A stretch of DNA of 64,000 nucleotides from Fragum whitleyi (GCA_948146395.1 OX411556.1:26050596-26114595), one strand, 5' to 3'. Positions 37,248 through 49,489 are shown, numbered from the stretch's first letter. Notes: generated by a model from the sequence alone, not told the origin. Made by a program: numbers and translations.

Positions 37248-38006
37248 CAAGAGGGCCATAATGGCCATAAACCGCTTAACTGAATTTCATCGGTCCAGTG
37301 GATGTCAAGGATTCAAAGTTATAAATGCCCTACCCTGTCGGGCCATTATTTAAGGGCAAATCGAAATATTGCTAACAATTTGCTCAACAAAGGAACATTC
37401 ATGCCAAATTTCATTGAAAATGACCCAATGGCTTAGAAGAAATCGTTCAAAGGTTTCAAAGTGCTAAAATACCCGCTCTGCCACGCCCGTTTAAATGTGT
37501 CAATTGAAGTGATGAACATTTCTCGGAAAGGATCATCCAAGGAATATTCTGGCATTATTTTATAAAAATTGGCCAGTGGGTTAAGGAGCAGTGGTCATTC
37601 AATAATTTCAAATTGAAAAATGCCCCCCCCCCCCGCTCGCCATGCTCTTCTTTGTGGATCGATCAAAAGTCATGGAACAAATATTAAATAGAGCCACTCA
37701 AGAAACATTCTGACAAAATGTCATTGGCATTTGTCCAGTGGTTAAGGAGATGATGACATTCAAAGATATTATAGTGAGAAAACACTACGCCCTGCTTAGC
37801 CAATGTTTATGGGCGAATCAAAATTTCTCGACTAGTTTTAAAAGAGGGTCAATCAAGAAACATTCTTAAAAGTTTCATTGAAATTTGTTCAGAGGTTTGG
37901 GAGGAGATTTCGTTTAAAAAAGTTGACGCCGCACGACACACGGCGGACGACAGACTCAGGGTGGTCCTAAAAGATCCCATGACCACATTGTGCTCAGGTG
38001 AGCTAA
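37248..38006. repeat. Dispersed repeat ending ctcaggtgagct
   Basis: Starts 'acaagagggccataatggccataa' and ends 'accacattgtgctcaggtgagctaaag'. Internally 'attgaa(a)ttgtccagtggtt' and 'caagaaacattctgacaaaatttcat' type phrases recur three to four times, showing an internal tandem structure. It includes a C-run at 37623-37635. Related by its end to the element at 913-3420. Confidence 0.6.
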
Positions 38007-38149
38007 AGAAATCGAAATTCGTGTTTGATGTACTAAATCCCGTAGCTAAATTATTAGACTACACTTCGATGCCTTTTTACCTGACAAAGATATAACACCC
38101 ATCAAATACTACCATGTTTGCAGAGACATGCAAACTAACATAAACGTTG

Positions 38150-38770
38150 AGAATAATACATGTACTGTCGCCATACTGTACTTTCTATAGAGTTAACACG
38201 GTACCTCTCTCAAATATTGTCATGTTTCTATAAATATTTAAGCCGACCTTAAACATTAAAATTTAAAGCATGTGACCACGCCATCCGTTTATTCAAGTAT
38301 TGTGTGGTTGTTTTCGATACGTCCCCTAGTCACCGTCATATTTCCACAGATATCTGACTATTAACAGTTTGTCCGTACGTCCTCTAAATCCGTTACACTT
38401 CTAGTGATATCTGACTTCAAACATAATAAAACGAGATGTACCTACGTGAAACGGTAATTCCAGTATAGTACTGTTGAAGTCGGTACGCCTCTCAAATACA
38501 GTCATTTTCTAGAATTTCTAGACAAAATCAAAGTATGAACTCACCCCATAATTATGCTTATCCAAGTAGGGTACGGTTATTAACGATACGTCCAACAAAC
38601 ACCGACATATTTCTATAGAAATCTGATTTAAAACATAAATAACACAACGTGTACTTACGTCTTACGGTACTTCCAGTATAGCACAGTTATAGTTGGTATT
38701 TCCATTAAATACCGTCATGTTTATAGAGTTGTCCGGTCTGACTTCAAACGTTTAACAATTAAAGCATGTT
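38150..38770 (-). pseudogene. Array of decayed partial copies of LamG exon 2
   Basis: At least four copies of the 3' end of the adjacent exon plus its donor and intron start. The coding-strand phrase for MTVF..YN.xILE recurs near 38670-38720 (NMTVFNGNTNYNCAILEVP, then a stop) and near 38450-38500 (MTVFERRTDFNSTILELP, open). More decayed forms lie near 38555-38640, 38290-38370 and 38165-38240. Donor-like sites lie at about 38658 and 38445, versus the real one at 38829. None has a full exon upstream, so they look like relics of local tandem duplication. Confidence 0.7.
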
Positions 38771-38829
38771 CTCACGTGTACTTCTAGAGATATCCTACTC
38801 CAAACGTAAACATCTAAACATTTACTTAC

Positions 38830-39035
38830 GTCATACGGTACTTCGAGTATAGTACGGTTATAGTCGGTGCGTCCCTCAAATACCGTCATGTTTCTTGAAA
38901 TATCTAAGCTGACTTCAAACGAAGGTTGATCTCCAGAGGTGGATCGGCAGTTTGACATGAGGATCTGTCGCTTAGCTCCAACAGAAAGGGCTGTATTGAA
39001 TGAAAGAGTAGGTTTACAGATCAATGCAATTGGAG
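38830..39035 (-). CDS. Pif-like protein, LamG exon 2
   Basis: A 206-nt exon, phase 1 in and phase 0 out, with donor GAC|GTAAGT. It encodes PIALICKPTLSFNTALSVGA ... MSNCRSTSGDQPSFEVSLDI ... NRTILEVPYD. The 'S-N-C ... FEVSLD' beta-strand pattern belongs to LamG. N-linked sequons occur at NMT and NRT. The acceptor gcgtcccag has a poor pyrimidine tract, which is the least certain splice site in the gene. The same exon's tail is repeated in decayed form downstream. Confidence 0.82.
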
Positions 39036-39952
39036 CTGGGACGCGACCTCGAGTACCCGGTTTCCGGGTAGGGTAACGTTCCTACCCAGGTCTTTAATCA
39101 TTACCCGTTACCCGATAATTGAATCAGCACTATTTGCCTTTTGAAATCAATTTCAGAGAGGAATTGAAGACTTTTTAAAACAGTCTTCAATTCTTTTCTG
39201 AGGTTAATTTCCTACGGACTTCCATCAGATTTGAGAGTTTTGAAAGTCCTGACTACATATTTACAGGTCACAGACTCGCAACACCTGCTACCCTTAGAAC
39301 CACGTCGGAATTTTTGTGTTCGATTCCTCGTAATTGAAATTCTGAATCCGCCTTTGTATTACGTGATAAAATAAATATATGGAAAGTTATAATAGGATAC
39401 TCGAGCACCCGACAATAACGGGATTTCGGAGACCCGGGCATCAAGTTTCTACTCGTCCCTGCCTAAGTGGCAATTGTTTCATAATCCATTTTTTTTTAAA
39501 TAAATAATTATATGATGATAACCTTTGAGACAAATAAGTCAAAGGAAACGATTCGGATTGCAGAGAAAGGGAAGTATGTTATGAGCAAATATAAAATAAT
39601 ATGACTCTAATTCTGTGTTGTGTTAACTAACTTGAATCGTTTGGAAATACATTGTAATCATGTTAATATGGCTTTATTCAGACTAACGTTTAGTGCAATG
39701 GTATGCGCCCGTCATTCTATTTCCACTAAAAACAAACTATGCATGATTTGTGAGTAAAATTTTAAAATTAGAAAGGCAGGAAAGAGATATGAAGCGAAAT
39801 TATCAAACCAAGCAGACTTCTTACTTATTACGTTTTTTTGTTGTTCTTGTTTCTGTTGCTTTCTGCAAGATTATGTAAAGGTCTGGGACTGTGTCAAAAT
39901 GCATTATCATTGATACTATTTAAGAAAAAATATGTTGCTTTCATTTGTTTTA

Positions 39953-40262
39953 GATGACGAGCTTAATAAACTAGGAATTCTATTAGCAAAAATTTGATAT
40001 TAAATTTATAATATGACCTGAATTTTTTTCTATAAAGCGGCGAAATTCCGGAAATATATAGATTCTAGCTTCTTCCGCGGAACATATAACGCCGTTTGCG
40101 AAATGACGTCAGCAAATGCTTTATGACGTCACTTTCACTATGAAAATATAAAATTGCTATACGTTCTTAGCTATTCGCACCGTCGTTCCACTATGAAATA
40201 ACACCCGTGTAATATCAAAAAATATTCAACGGGGTTATTTCACTCCCGCGACGTGGGTCATA
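39953..40262. mobile_element. Family F3 element abutting a splice donor
   Basis: Starts 'gatgacgagcttaataaac' and ends 'cactcccgcgacgtgggtcata', with the 'aataacacccgtgtaatatcaaa' block. Its right edge is about 22 bp from the donor of the exon at 40285-40500. Confidence 0.7.
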
Positions 40263-40284
40263 GAAAAAGACATGTATAACTTAC

Positions 40285-40500
40285 GTTGGAAAATGATTTT
40301 CAGGTACGCTGCCTCAAATCGGTCATGATCAAACCTCCACACTTCGATACCGCCTGTACCGTCGAATGTTCCGTATGTTAAACCAGTTTCGGTGCGGTTC
40401 TTGTGAAAACCGCCATATTGGGAGATCCACCCGTCGCCGTAATTCTTCACCAACCATTTTTCTGTGCGGTTGAATTTGGCATGAACCAAGGTTTTACATT
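40285..40500 (-). CDS. Pif-like protein, LamG exon 1
   Basis: A 216-nt phase 1-1 exon from ttcaaaatag to CAAC|GTAAGT. It encodes CKTLVHAKFNRTEKWLVKNY ... GGFHKNRTETG ... GTFDGTGGIEVWRFDHDRF ... YLKIIFQ. 'F-x-G-x2-x-I-x-VWRF ... L-K-I-x-F' is the opening of Pif-type LamG domains. Two sequons (NRT) are visible. It follows the short Cys module exon as RESK-CKT. Confidence 0.88.
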
Positions 40501-40589
40501 CTATTTTGAAAATATAAAAAAAATAATAATAAGTCGGCAATAATACAAGCTACTGAAAACTGGATCGGTACATTTTATCAAATTAATAA

Positions 40590-40990
40590 ATTCGTAAAAT
40601 TGACATACATCCCGTACAAAACACCCCGTTCTAAATCACTCTCTTTTCGCTCCATTTTTCTTTCCTAACATTCATTCAAGTCATTAAAAACGCTCGAAAT
40701 TCAGTTAAAAAACTCAACAACTACATTAAATATTGCTTAAAAAAATCTAAAATTTTATTAACGTTCTTAAAAATGGAATACTTTAATTGGTTCGTGAAGA
40801 AAAAGAAATCATTTATCAAACTCTCATTGATATTTTTTTTTAAAAGGAAGGAAATAAACTTGAACAAGCTTGAACAAAATTAACGATATTGTATTACTTC
40901 CATTTAATTTCATTCAAAACTAGCTCATCCCACTCATTCAATTTCATTCCAAAACCATTTGCCATATCATTTTCACGATGTTATTTACTG
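40590..40990 (-). mobile_element. Family F1 MITE-like element
   Basis: Inverse copy: 'ttctaaatcactctcttttcgctcc' and 'aacattcattcaagtcattaaaaacgctcgaaattc' at the left, 'cactcattcaatttcattccaaaaccatttgcc' and 'tttcacgatgttatttactg' at the right. Confidence 0.65.
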
Positions 40991-41037
40991 TAGTGATGAA
41001 TCAATTGAATCGTAATATATACACTAAAACAAACTTC

Positions 41038-41275
41038 TGGGCCCGATGTTATAAAACTATTCTCATTCTCAATTCAAAATTTTCTCAATTTTCAATTCGA
41101 GCCGTAATTTTGTTTTGATACTCATTTTAATGTATCAACATAATAGATAATATTAATACGTTGTTATAAATAACAACTTATTTATATTATCTTTTATTTA
41201 CATACATTTATTTAAATGTAAAAGTTGAGAAAATTTACAGTTGAGTCCGAGAAAATTTTTATAACCTTGGGACCT
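41038..41275. mobile_element. Foldback element, family F4
   Basis: Left end 'ggcccgatgttataaaac', right end 'ttttataaccttgggacc', centre 'acgttgttataaataacaact'. A diverged sister of 19676-19925. Confidence 0.6.
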
Positions 41276-42454
41276 GAATGGCAACATATTTTTGTGGAAA
41301 AAGTGCTATTTCTTCGTTATCTGAAACAGGTTTTAGTTTCATTGTGATACATGTAGGAAGACGTGATGAGCAGATAAATCGATAATAATCGATAATCAGT
41401 TGATTTGGGCTTTCAATTGTGATAATTAACTAAGAAATTTCATGATCGATTAATCAGTTCCAAACACATAAATGAAAGCCATTATGTTGTTTTCGAAACC
41501 TACATCAGTTTGATATATGTTTAAAGGCAGTTACAAAGTGTTTCGTGCTGATCAATAAAGTTAGTAGAAAAATCCTCAGACAGAGTCTTTAGGTCATGAG
41601 TTTTGACCGAACTTTCAAATTCTATTCTTCAAAGGATGATACTTGGAGAGCTGTATAAATTTCTTAGAAATATATTGTACAAATCGATCAATAGTTGGTG
41701 TACTTTTCCAACTATAAACCAATTATCGATTGTGATATGAAAACGATTGCGCAACACTTGTAGGAAGTACATTCAGGGAAAAACTGCAATCATTATCAAT
41801 CCGTAATGTTTTGAGGACAGCAAAGAAATTGAGCGGATTTAAAGAGTACCCCTGACGTATAAAAAGCAAAAAAAAAAAAACAAAACAATAACAACAACAA
41901 CAAAAAAAAAATAAAACAAAAAAAATTGGTGATAATTCTTTCTGTGAACAATATTTGTACAAGATTTTCGACAAGGGTACTAACTTCAATGTGTTCCATA
42001 CGTAAAGAATTGTTGGATGATTTCCCTTGATGTTTTAAACAACTACATCTGTTCGTTATGAATTGGGTTTACCCGTAGGAGCGACTGCTTATTTCATTAT
42101 TATTTTTTACATATAGCGTCAATTGTTACATTTTAGTATGGTTATTCATCATTCTTTTTATCTGCAGGTCAGATACGGTATGATGCATACCACAACAACT
42201 TTTGTAAGTTTTCAGAAAGATCGTTGGGACAGAATGGGTTCAGAAATAACACCGCGTTATCAACTGTCTTGGATCGCCTTGTTCTGACAAACTTGGCCCG
42301 GTTGTGTTAATGATAACGATTTGTTGAATTTTGACCGGTATTGAATTTCAGCCAATCAGGATTATTGGTTAAATTGCTACAATTAACAAAAATAATCCTA
42401 ATTGATTAAAAATAATTTTCAGTCTACATTAAACCAAACATATCTTTTATGTTT

Positions 42455-42665
42455 TACAAGTCAGCTCGATCAGCTCATTTGGTAGCGCATAGGACTTCAA
42501 AACAATTGAAGATCGACGCACTAACCAAACTAACTGTCTTTCGAATGAGACGTAAAACCGAGGTCCCGTTAGACGGTGCTTTACACCGAGCACGTTAAAG
42601 AGCAATTGCGGATCTCAGCAGTAGTTTAATCATGTATCCTTGCACTATCCCCCGTAACAACTAAC
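42455..42665 (+). mobile_element. tRNA-derived SINE, second type
   Basis: Starts with an A-box-like 'cagctcatttggtagcgca' and a decayed B-box region. It is followed by 'cgaatgagacgtaaaaccgaggtcccgt' and 'gagcacgttaaagagcaa', a block I recall from widespread invertebrate SINE bodies. It differs from the SINE at 60702. The family name is not assigned. Confidence 0.5.
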
Positions 42666-42819
42666 CATCTTCTGGGGGGCGTCGCTCATATGGGCATACG
42701 CTACGGTAGCGAAGAAAAATAAACGGAAATACACATAGGCTATATAACAATTGGCTGACCTCGCTTGATCTTACAGATTTCTTTTCAGATACTCACTTAC
42801 ACCGAAACTAGTTTCAGTT

Positions 42820-43245
42820 AATAAGACCTCGAGATTGACATTCATCTCAATCAAAACCATTCTAAATCACTCACTCAGCGCCCCATTCATTCATTCACTC
42901 AAATCGATCAAAAACGCTCAAACCAAATGAAAAAAAAAATAGAATCAAAAACGTCATTCAAAATAAAATTGGATAGAGAAAAATCGCGATTTCACTGACA
43001 TAATTCAAATTGCAAGCGTCTATTAGGTTCTTGAAGAAATACGAAGTTATCTAAAGAAATTGCATTTATATTTTATCAAAGGGAGGTAATCAATATCGCT
43101 AATTTTGTTCATCCTGATCAAAAATTGCGACATTTGATTACCTCCCATTAATTTCACTCAAAACTCGTTCCACACACTCATTTAATTTCATTCCTAAATC
43201 ATTCCATAAGCATTCACCTTGTCAATTTCACGATGTTTTTAACTG
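42820..43245 (-). mobile_element. Family F1 MITE-like element
   Basis: 'gacattcatctcaatcaaaaccattctaaatcactca' to 'ttcaccttgtcaatttcacgatgttttaactg'. The central 'gatatcgctaattttg..' foldback is intact. One of the better preserved copies. Confidence 0.75.
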
Positions 43246-43383
43246 TATGTTTCCATCAATAAAATACAAACGTGGCAAAAACATTTATTTCCAAACCATG
43301 TAAGAAAATTGATTTTCATTTATTGGTAAATTTGTTTAAAATATCGACACATTCGACAAACATCAAACTTAAGCTAAACTTAC

Positions 43384-43518
43384 TGCTTTCTCTCACCGTT
43401 CCATTACAGGTGCATAGGAACTCTATAAACTTCGTTCCGGGAGCACACGGCTGTTCTCGTTGAGCTTCGGCATCCCAGTACATCTTGGGGTTGTCAGGGA
43501 TAGCCCTGAATCGACATT
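43384..43518 (-). CDS. Pif-like protein, short Cys module
   Basis: A 135-nt phase 1-1 exon from ttttcag|AATGTC to AGCA|GTAAGT. It encodes CRFRAIPDNPKMYWDAEAQR followed by EQPCAPGTKFIEFLCTCNG. Four cysteines and the PCAPGTxF...CxC phrase resemble a truncated chitin-binding-like segment placed just before LamG in Pif-type proteins (from memory of the family). A possible earlier donor (ACG|GTGAGA) would break the frame with the next exon. Confidence 0.82.
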
Positions 43519-43589
43519 CTGAAAACAAATCGCAGATTGTCTCAAATATCAAAGGTTGACTGGTAAAATGAAACCTTGAACAAATAATT

Positions 43590-43802
43590 GATTGATTGGA
43601 TGGAGTTTTACGCCACTTTCAACATTTTTTCAGTTATATCGCGGCGGCTGGAGCACCTAACAATGGATTCCTGGTATTTCTTTCACCAGTACAACCATCA
43701 CATCCTTTCCTAGCCTCAAGCTGCTATCTCACAGGTCTTCGATTATCAACCCATTGGTGAGAGACAAATTGTCGGAAAGAATGAGTGCCGCCGTCGGGGA
43801 CC
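43590..43802 (-). mobile_element. SINE copy lacking most of the tRNA head
   Basis: Opens with a 'tgattgattgg' tail, then 'ggagttttacgccactttcaac', 'tatatcgcggcggctggagcacctaacaatgg', 'cctttcctagcctcaagctgctatctcacagg' and 'gtcggaaagaatgagtgccgccgtcgggga'. It ends at the first bases of the tRNA-like region. Confidence 0.8.
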
Positions 43803-44037
43803 TTGAACAAAAATATAATAAAAAAGGTCGCTAGTAACGTTCCATTTATTTATAAATTAGTTATTGCAGAACCCAGAGACAGTATTTGTTGATTTTATGG
43901 AGGTTTCTGTGTAATGAATTGGATTTAATAATGGGAATGTTGGCTTGTTTTCTAAGTCTGTTATTTCAAATGTGTGTTTCTTTCTACAATAAGCTACGAG
44001 AAATCTAGATAAAATAATAAAAAAATGCAAACTTTAC

Positions 44038-44253
44038 CTTCTTTATAGCCTGGACAATGGGCAAAATTACAATCATCTAGATAGTCTAGAACCCTATCAC
44101 ACTGACCCGTAATAGGGTTGTATCGATGTTGTTGCGGACAACAGCGAGGTTCTCCGAATTGGGGTCCGTAACATTTCATGAACGTTCGACAATTATCGTC
44201 ATCAAGTCCGTAGGTAATAACTGTATTGTCACCCGCGAGAGTGGCACAACTTT
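44038..44253 (-). CDS. Pif-like protein, chitin-binding type 2 domain 4
   Basis: A 216-nt phase 1-1 exon from ctctacag to GAAG|GTAAAG. It encodes SCATLAGDNTVITYGLDDDN, CRTFMKCYGPQFGEPRCCPQ, and on to GQCDRV ... CNFAHCPGYKE. The spacing C..NCRxYxxC..CCP..C..C is that of peritrophin-A/ChtBD2 domains, which bind chitin. The pattern is shared with the next two exons upstream. Confidence 0.9.
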
Positions 44254-44399
44254 CTGTAGAGGAAAAAACACAAAAAAATATCTCATACATTATTAGGACT
44301 AGATCAAACCCTATTTTCTAGACAACAATTTTTCACTTGATTCACGAATAAGCGAGTTAGTAAAAAAAGATTGACCTAACGGACTTGTAGATGATCCAA

Positions 44400-45560
<1,161 letters not shown>

Positions 45561-46034
45561 ATTGCGATTGTTACATATTACCTGTATGCATTGTATTCAC
45601 GTGTATTCTGGAATTTCCACATGCTTGCCATCGTTGTATATACGGTATACCTTTAACGTAGTAGTATCAGGGGAGGTAAACAAACCAGTAATTTCATGCC
45701 CCCAGATTATCATGAGTGACCTCCCGTAGACCATAGGGAGAACGGCCTGATATTTACTTGTGCGAGCGAAACGTACGCTCGATCTCAAACTTATGTATGA
45801 TTTGCATTTTAAAGATGTATTTAAGTTATCTACAAACTATATAGAATCCTTTTATAACGCAATTTTCAAAATGGACAGTTTTCAGACGGATACAATTCTT
45901 AAAAAAGAGGAAAGTAAACTTTAGTGGGCACAACTTTTTTAGAAAGCTATCAACATCTGCCTGGATTGTTCACACCATGTAATACAAGTGTACGTCAACG
46001 TCCACCAATTATTTATGATTATCACATAGCTTAC

Positions 46035-46220
46035 TTGAATATTGTTTGGGGCATGTGTCTTTACACCTGTTGTCCGGATCACACGTTCGATCACGGGTAT
46101 TGTAGCTATGTCCGGCCGGGCAACATACTGGATGCGGGTTATTTTTCTCACAATCCCAGTACGTACGGCAGTTACCGTCATAAAGAGGTTCTTTTTTGGC
46201 GACAGAATATCCACAGCCCT
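46035..46220 (-). CDS. Pif-like protein, chitin-binding type 2 domain 3
   Basis: A 186-nt phase 1-1 exon between cattttag and TCAA|GTAAGC, with no internal Met. It encodes GCGYSVAKKEPLYDGNCRTY, WDCEKNNPHPVCCPAGHSYN and then TRDRTCDPDNRCKDTCPKQ. It has the ChtBD2 Cys pattern with the NCRTYW and CCPxG blocks shared with its neighbours. ORFs in other frames here, on both strands, are shadows. Confidence 0.9.
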
Positions 46221-46299
46221 CTAAAATGATAGATACATTTCCGAAGTACAGTAAAGTACAGTTATGAACCCGGAAACGGTAAGCACTTTAATAAAAAGT

Positions 46300-46700
46300 T
46301 ATTAACCTCGTGAAATTGATATTTTTCCTGGATAAATATTTCAGAAATCGACAAATCAGCGCTCCATTTATTCATTACAATTACTCATTCAAATCACTTA
46401 TAAACACACCAAAGTCGTTTAAAAAATCCTAAAAATAAACCAAAAGAATCAACATTTCATTGGAAATGATCAAATTTTTCCTTGAATTTATTTATTTCAA
46501 ACGTTTTGATTTGTACGTGAAGACAACCAAATTGTAAAGTTCGTAGATTCCTTTAAGAAAGGTAAAAATATCGATTTGTACGAAATAAGCGATTTTCTAT
46601 TATCTTCCTTGAAATTCATTCAAAACTCGCTCCACTCAGTCATTCAATACCACTTTTGAATAAGTCAAAAATCATACTTTTACTAAATTCCACGATAATG
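46300..46700 (-). mobile_element. Family F1 MITE-like element
   Basis: 'ctcgtgaaattgatattt' and 'atcagcgctccatttattcatt' at the left, 'attcattcaaaactcgctccactcagtcattcaat' at the right, with a decayed centre. Confidence 0.55.
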
Positions 46701-46755
46701 TTAACTGAAAGTGAAAGGTCCACTGAAATTATTCCGAATCTTTCATAATTCTTAC

Positions 46756-46947
46756 CTGTTCTTAATGGGCATGGTGATCGACACCTCTCAAGTGGGTCAT
46801 TGACGCACACCTTCAACTTCCGGTCAAACATTTGACCTCGCGGACAGCACTCTGGTTTGGACAAACCGCTCTCACATCGCCAATATGTCCGACAATTCTT
46901 TTCCTCTTCATCAGGGTAACGCGTTTCTCTAGGGTCTTTACACCTAT
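46756..46947 (-). CDS. Pif-like protein, chitin-binding type 2 domain 2
   Basis: A 192-nt phase 1-1 exon from tataacag|ATAGG to ACAG|GTAAGA. It encodes RCKDPRETRYPDEEEKNCRT, YWRCESGLSKPECCPRGQMF and on to KVCVNDPLERCRSPCPLRT. All the ChtBD2 cysteines are present. Acidic residues (PDEEEKN) precede the NCRTYW block. Confidence 0.92.
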
Positions 46948-47319
46948 CTGTTATATATAGAGGGTTTTTCATTGTCTAGAATAGAAATACTATTAGTCGA
47001 GGCTCGCTTGATAGTATTTCTATTCTAAACGAGGTTAAGATTTCATGAAGCTTGTTGCAAGCAAAACCGAGTAACATAATCTTTTTTCTCACATTTTTCA
47101 TTTATTTATTTTTTTGAGCGCGCTGATACCAAAATTTGGAAAATCCAGACGACAGAGAAAAGATAGAAAATAAGCGAAAGAAAATAAGCGTTAGATATTA
47201 TGACAGAGTTTACACGCGTTTAAGAAAATGGTATCTCTGATGAAATACAGTGGTAATGAAATAGAAAATGTATTAACCAAGTAATCTTTATTCGGTAAAA
47301 AAACATGTCAAGTTTTTAT

Positions 47320-47632
47320 CTGTTTAACAAGACGAGTAAAATTCATTCGGTATTTTAACAAAAAATTGATATATTTATTACTTGGTCTGAAATTTTGTAA
47401 AAAAAATCTTTAAAATCATTGATATTTATAGATTAAAAAGTTCCATTTTACATATAACGTCATTTATAAAATGGTGTCATAACAACCATTATGACGTCAT
47501 TTTCACGGTAACAAAAAGCGTTGCCGAATTCTCTAGGCACGTATGCAAAGTCTTTTCACTCATGTTATAACAGCCCTGTATTATAAAAATATTCAACCAG
47601 GTCAATTTACTCACGCGACATAGGTCATATGA
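47320..47632. mobile_element. Family F3 element
   Basis: Keeps 'tttttatctgttt..gacgagtaaaattcattcggtattt', the 'ataacgtcatttataaaatgg' block and 'cacgcgacataggtcatatg'. Decayed relative to other copies. Confidence 0.6.
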
Positions 47633-47864
47633 CAATATCCTTTAAATGCTTTTGAAATGTTTTATATAGAAACGCTTTCTGATTCCTAATTCGATTCGGA
47701 TTGTTTAATCATTTCCCACTGCCGCATATTAAAAAATGTCTACCTTTTATAGGTTCATGTTTTCTTTGTACTTTGTACAAAAAATGAAACCCAAAAAGCT
47801 GAATTAGCCGAAGTTTCAAGGTTTTTGAATCCCGCTCACGATATACATTCACCACATGTATTAC

Positions 47865-48080
47865 CTTTTTCGAGACAACTCAATCCAACGTCAACAAACT
47901 CTTCGACTTTCTGACAGGTATATTTCAACTGACTCCAGAATGATCCAAAAGCACACCTCATCCTCCAAGCAACATATGTTCCTAGAGCTGTACGCTGACA
48001 GACCACATAACTCTTACAGTCTTTGTCGTATGGGAGATAACACAAGGGTAGTCCTTTTTCACTGCAATTTCTGCAAAGGA
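47865..48080 (-). CDS. Pif-like protein, chitin-binding type 2 domain 1
   Basis: A 216-nt phase 1-1 exon from atttccag|TCCTTTG to AAAG|GTAATA. It encodes LCRNCSEKGLPLCYLPYDKD, CKSYVVCQRTALGTYVAWRM and on to CAFGSFWSQLKYTC ... GLSCLEK. It is a more distant ChtBD2 than the other three: it has Y-D-K-D-C-x-S-Y-x-x-C and F-x-S..YTC but no CCP block. It is the first chitin-binding domain after the repeat and linker region. Confidence 0.88.
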
Positions 48081-48479
48081 CTGGAAATATATTTCGAAGA
48101 TTATTAAAGGTCTATATGTATATTTCGTTAGTCCATGGACGATAGAAATTGGCTACATTTGTAAATACTATCCAAAAGCGCAAGGAATACTTAAGGTATC
48201 TCTTTTAACAAGGAAAAGATAATTACTTCCATGGCGATAAACGGTCTGTCTATTGATGTATTTTTGCCGTAGTGACAATATGTTATTACCTATCAAAGTA
48301 GCGATATTTTGATAGCCTACCAACCTTATATACATGTACCATATATTAAGCCAACGCGCTAAGCGCGATAGTGTATACATATAAACACTGGATCAATCCA
48401 TGTTATTGCAAAAAAAAATTCATGTCAAATGTCTGTCTTTATTGTACTAAAAAACAAAATGCAGTAGTTTATCTGAGTG

Positions 48480-48546
48480 GCGTAGTCGAGTGGATAAAGA
48501 CGTCAGAAAGTTGACCAAACGGACCGAGTTCGATCCTGCATTGCGA
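48480..48546 (+). repeat. tRNA-like relic
   Basis: 'gtggcgtagtcgagtggata' resembles a D-arm/A box of long-variable-arm tRNAs, and 'gagttcgatcctgc' a B box. The anticodon arm is not convincing. Probably a SINE head or tRNA pseudogene. Confidence 0.45.
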
Positions 48547-48984
48547 CATAAAAATGATCTTTTTCAATTTATGTTGAATTTCATATATATTTTTTTTAAA
48601 TTATGTTAGATGTTGTGCTAGCTTTGAAAATGCTTCAATGGTCTGCACTATTTGTATTCTTTTGATTGAAAAGATATATGCCATAAAGTTTACATCACCG
48701 TTGGGATAAATATAACGCCCAGCTTAGATATTGGCTGAAACTACAATTTGACTATTCGAATTTACAAAATTAAAAAGATTTCACGCTCATTAATGGAATG
48801 CGATAGCCAAAACATTTGTAGACCAAAGACAATTGTTTCATTATTCGATATTTTGTCGCACAATATCCTGTATATTAAATCATATGATACATATCTAAAA
48901 TATAAAGAACCGCATAGAAGAGAAATTTATCTGCGTGTATTTGATGTTGTAAAATTTTCTCGAAATAGCAACAATAAAAAAATC

Positions 48985-49072
48985 TGGTGCTGACAGGATA
49001 CGAACCGGAAGCATTTTGGTAAAAATCAGTCAAAAGTCTAGCACGCGTATCCACTTAGTCATCGCAGTCATT
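48985..49072 (-). repeat. tRNA-like relic, opposite orientation
   Basis: On the minus strand, 'gatgactaagtggatacgcg' (A-box-like) and 'ccggttcgtatcc' (B box) are spaced as in a tRNA with a long variable arm. It faces the similar relic at 48480. The acceptor stem does not pair well. Confidence 0.45.
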
Positions 49073-49453
49073 TACATACGTCACGGTATTTTAATTATAT
49101 TATATCAGGTGCTGTACAGGGTGTATACATATTCGATAAGTAACCTGCACTACCTATAGAAAATATCGATACAACCTTGTAAATGTTAACATTATCGCGT
49201 GCAATTTATACAAACAAAATTAGTAGAACCAACATTCATTTGGTCAACAACTTGGAATTATGTTCGATAAAAATAACTACATTCTCAACAATATTAAATC
49301 GTGTATTTTTTTTCATTTCTCTAATGCTTTGCGTTGAATTTTTGAGAAATAACGGTAGATTATCATAGACATAAACCTAATCACAAATGAAATCAAAGAT
49401 CAATATACGAAAAAAAAATATCCACTATTATTCAAACAAAGAAAATTGATTAC

Positions 49454-49489
49454 CTGGATCCACTCTGGCCTGCATCCACGCTGGTCGAG
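49454..49489 (-). CDS. Pif-like protein, 36-nt micro-exon
   Basis: Bounded by ttatttttag and CCAG|GTAATC. Phase 1-1, encoding RPAWMQARVDP. It links the last divergent repeat to the first chitin-binding domain. Both splice sites and phase fit, but an exon this short is less certain; without it the frame would also be kept. Confidence 0.6.

Noticed and set aside
41723..41999. Minus-strand ORFs rich in Phe, Leu and Cys
   Set aside because: Produced by an A-rich (CAA/AAC) low-complexity stretch on the + strand.
45597..45788. 63-residue minus-strand ORF as an extra exon of the Pif-like gene
   Set aside because: No acceptor and donor pair that would fit between domains 3 and 4, and the flanking exons already join in phase.
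45924..46229. ORFs on both strands over the chitin-binding exon 46035-46220
   Set aside because: The real frame, lacking an internal Met, has the ChtBD2 cysteines and fits both splice sites; the others are shadows.
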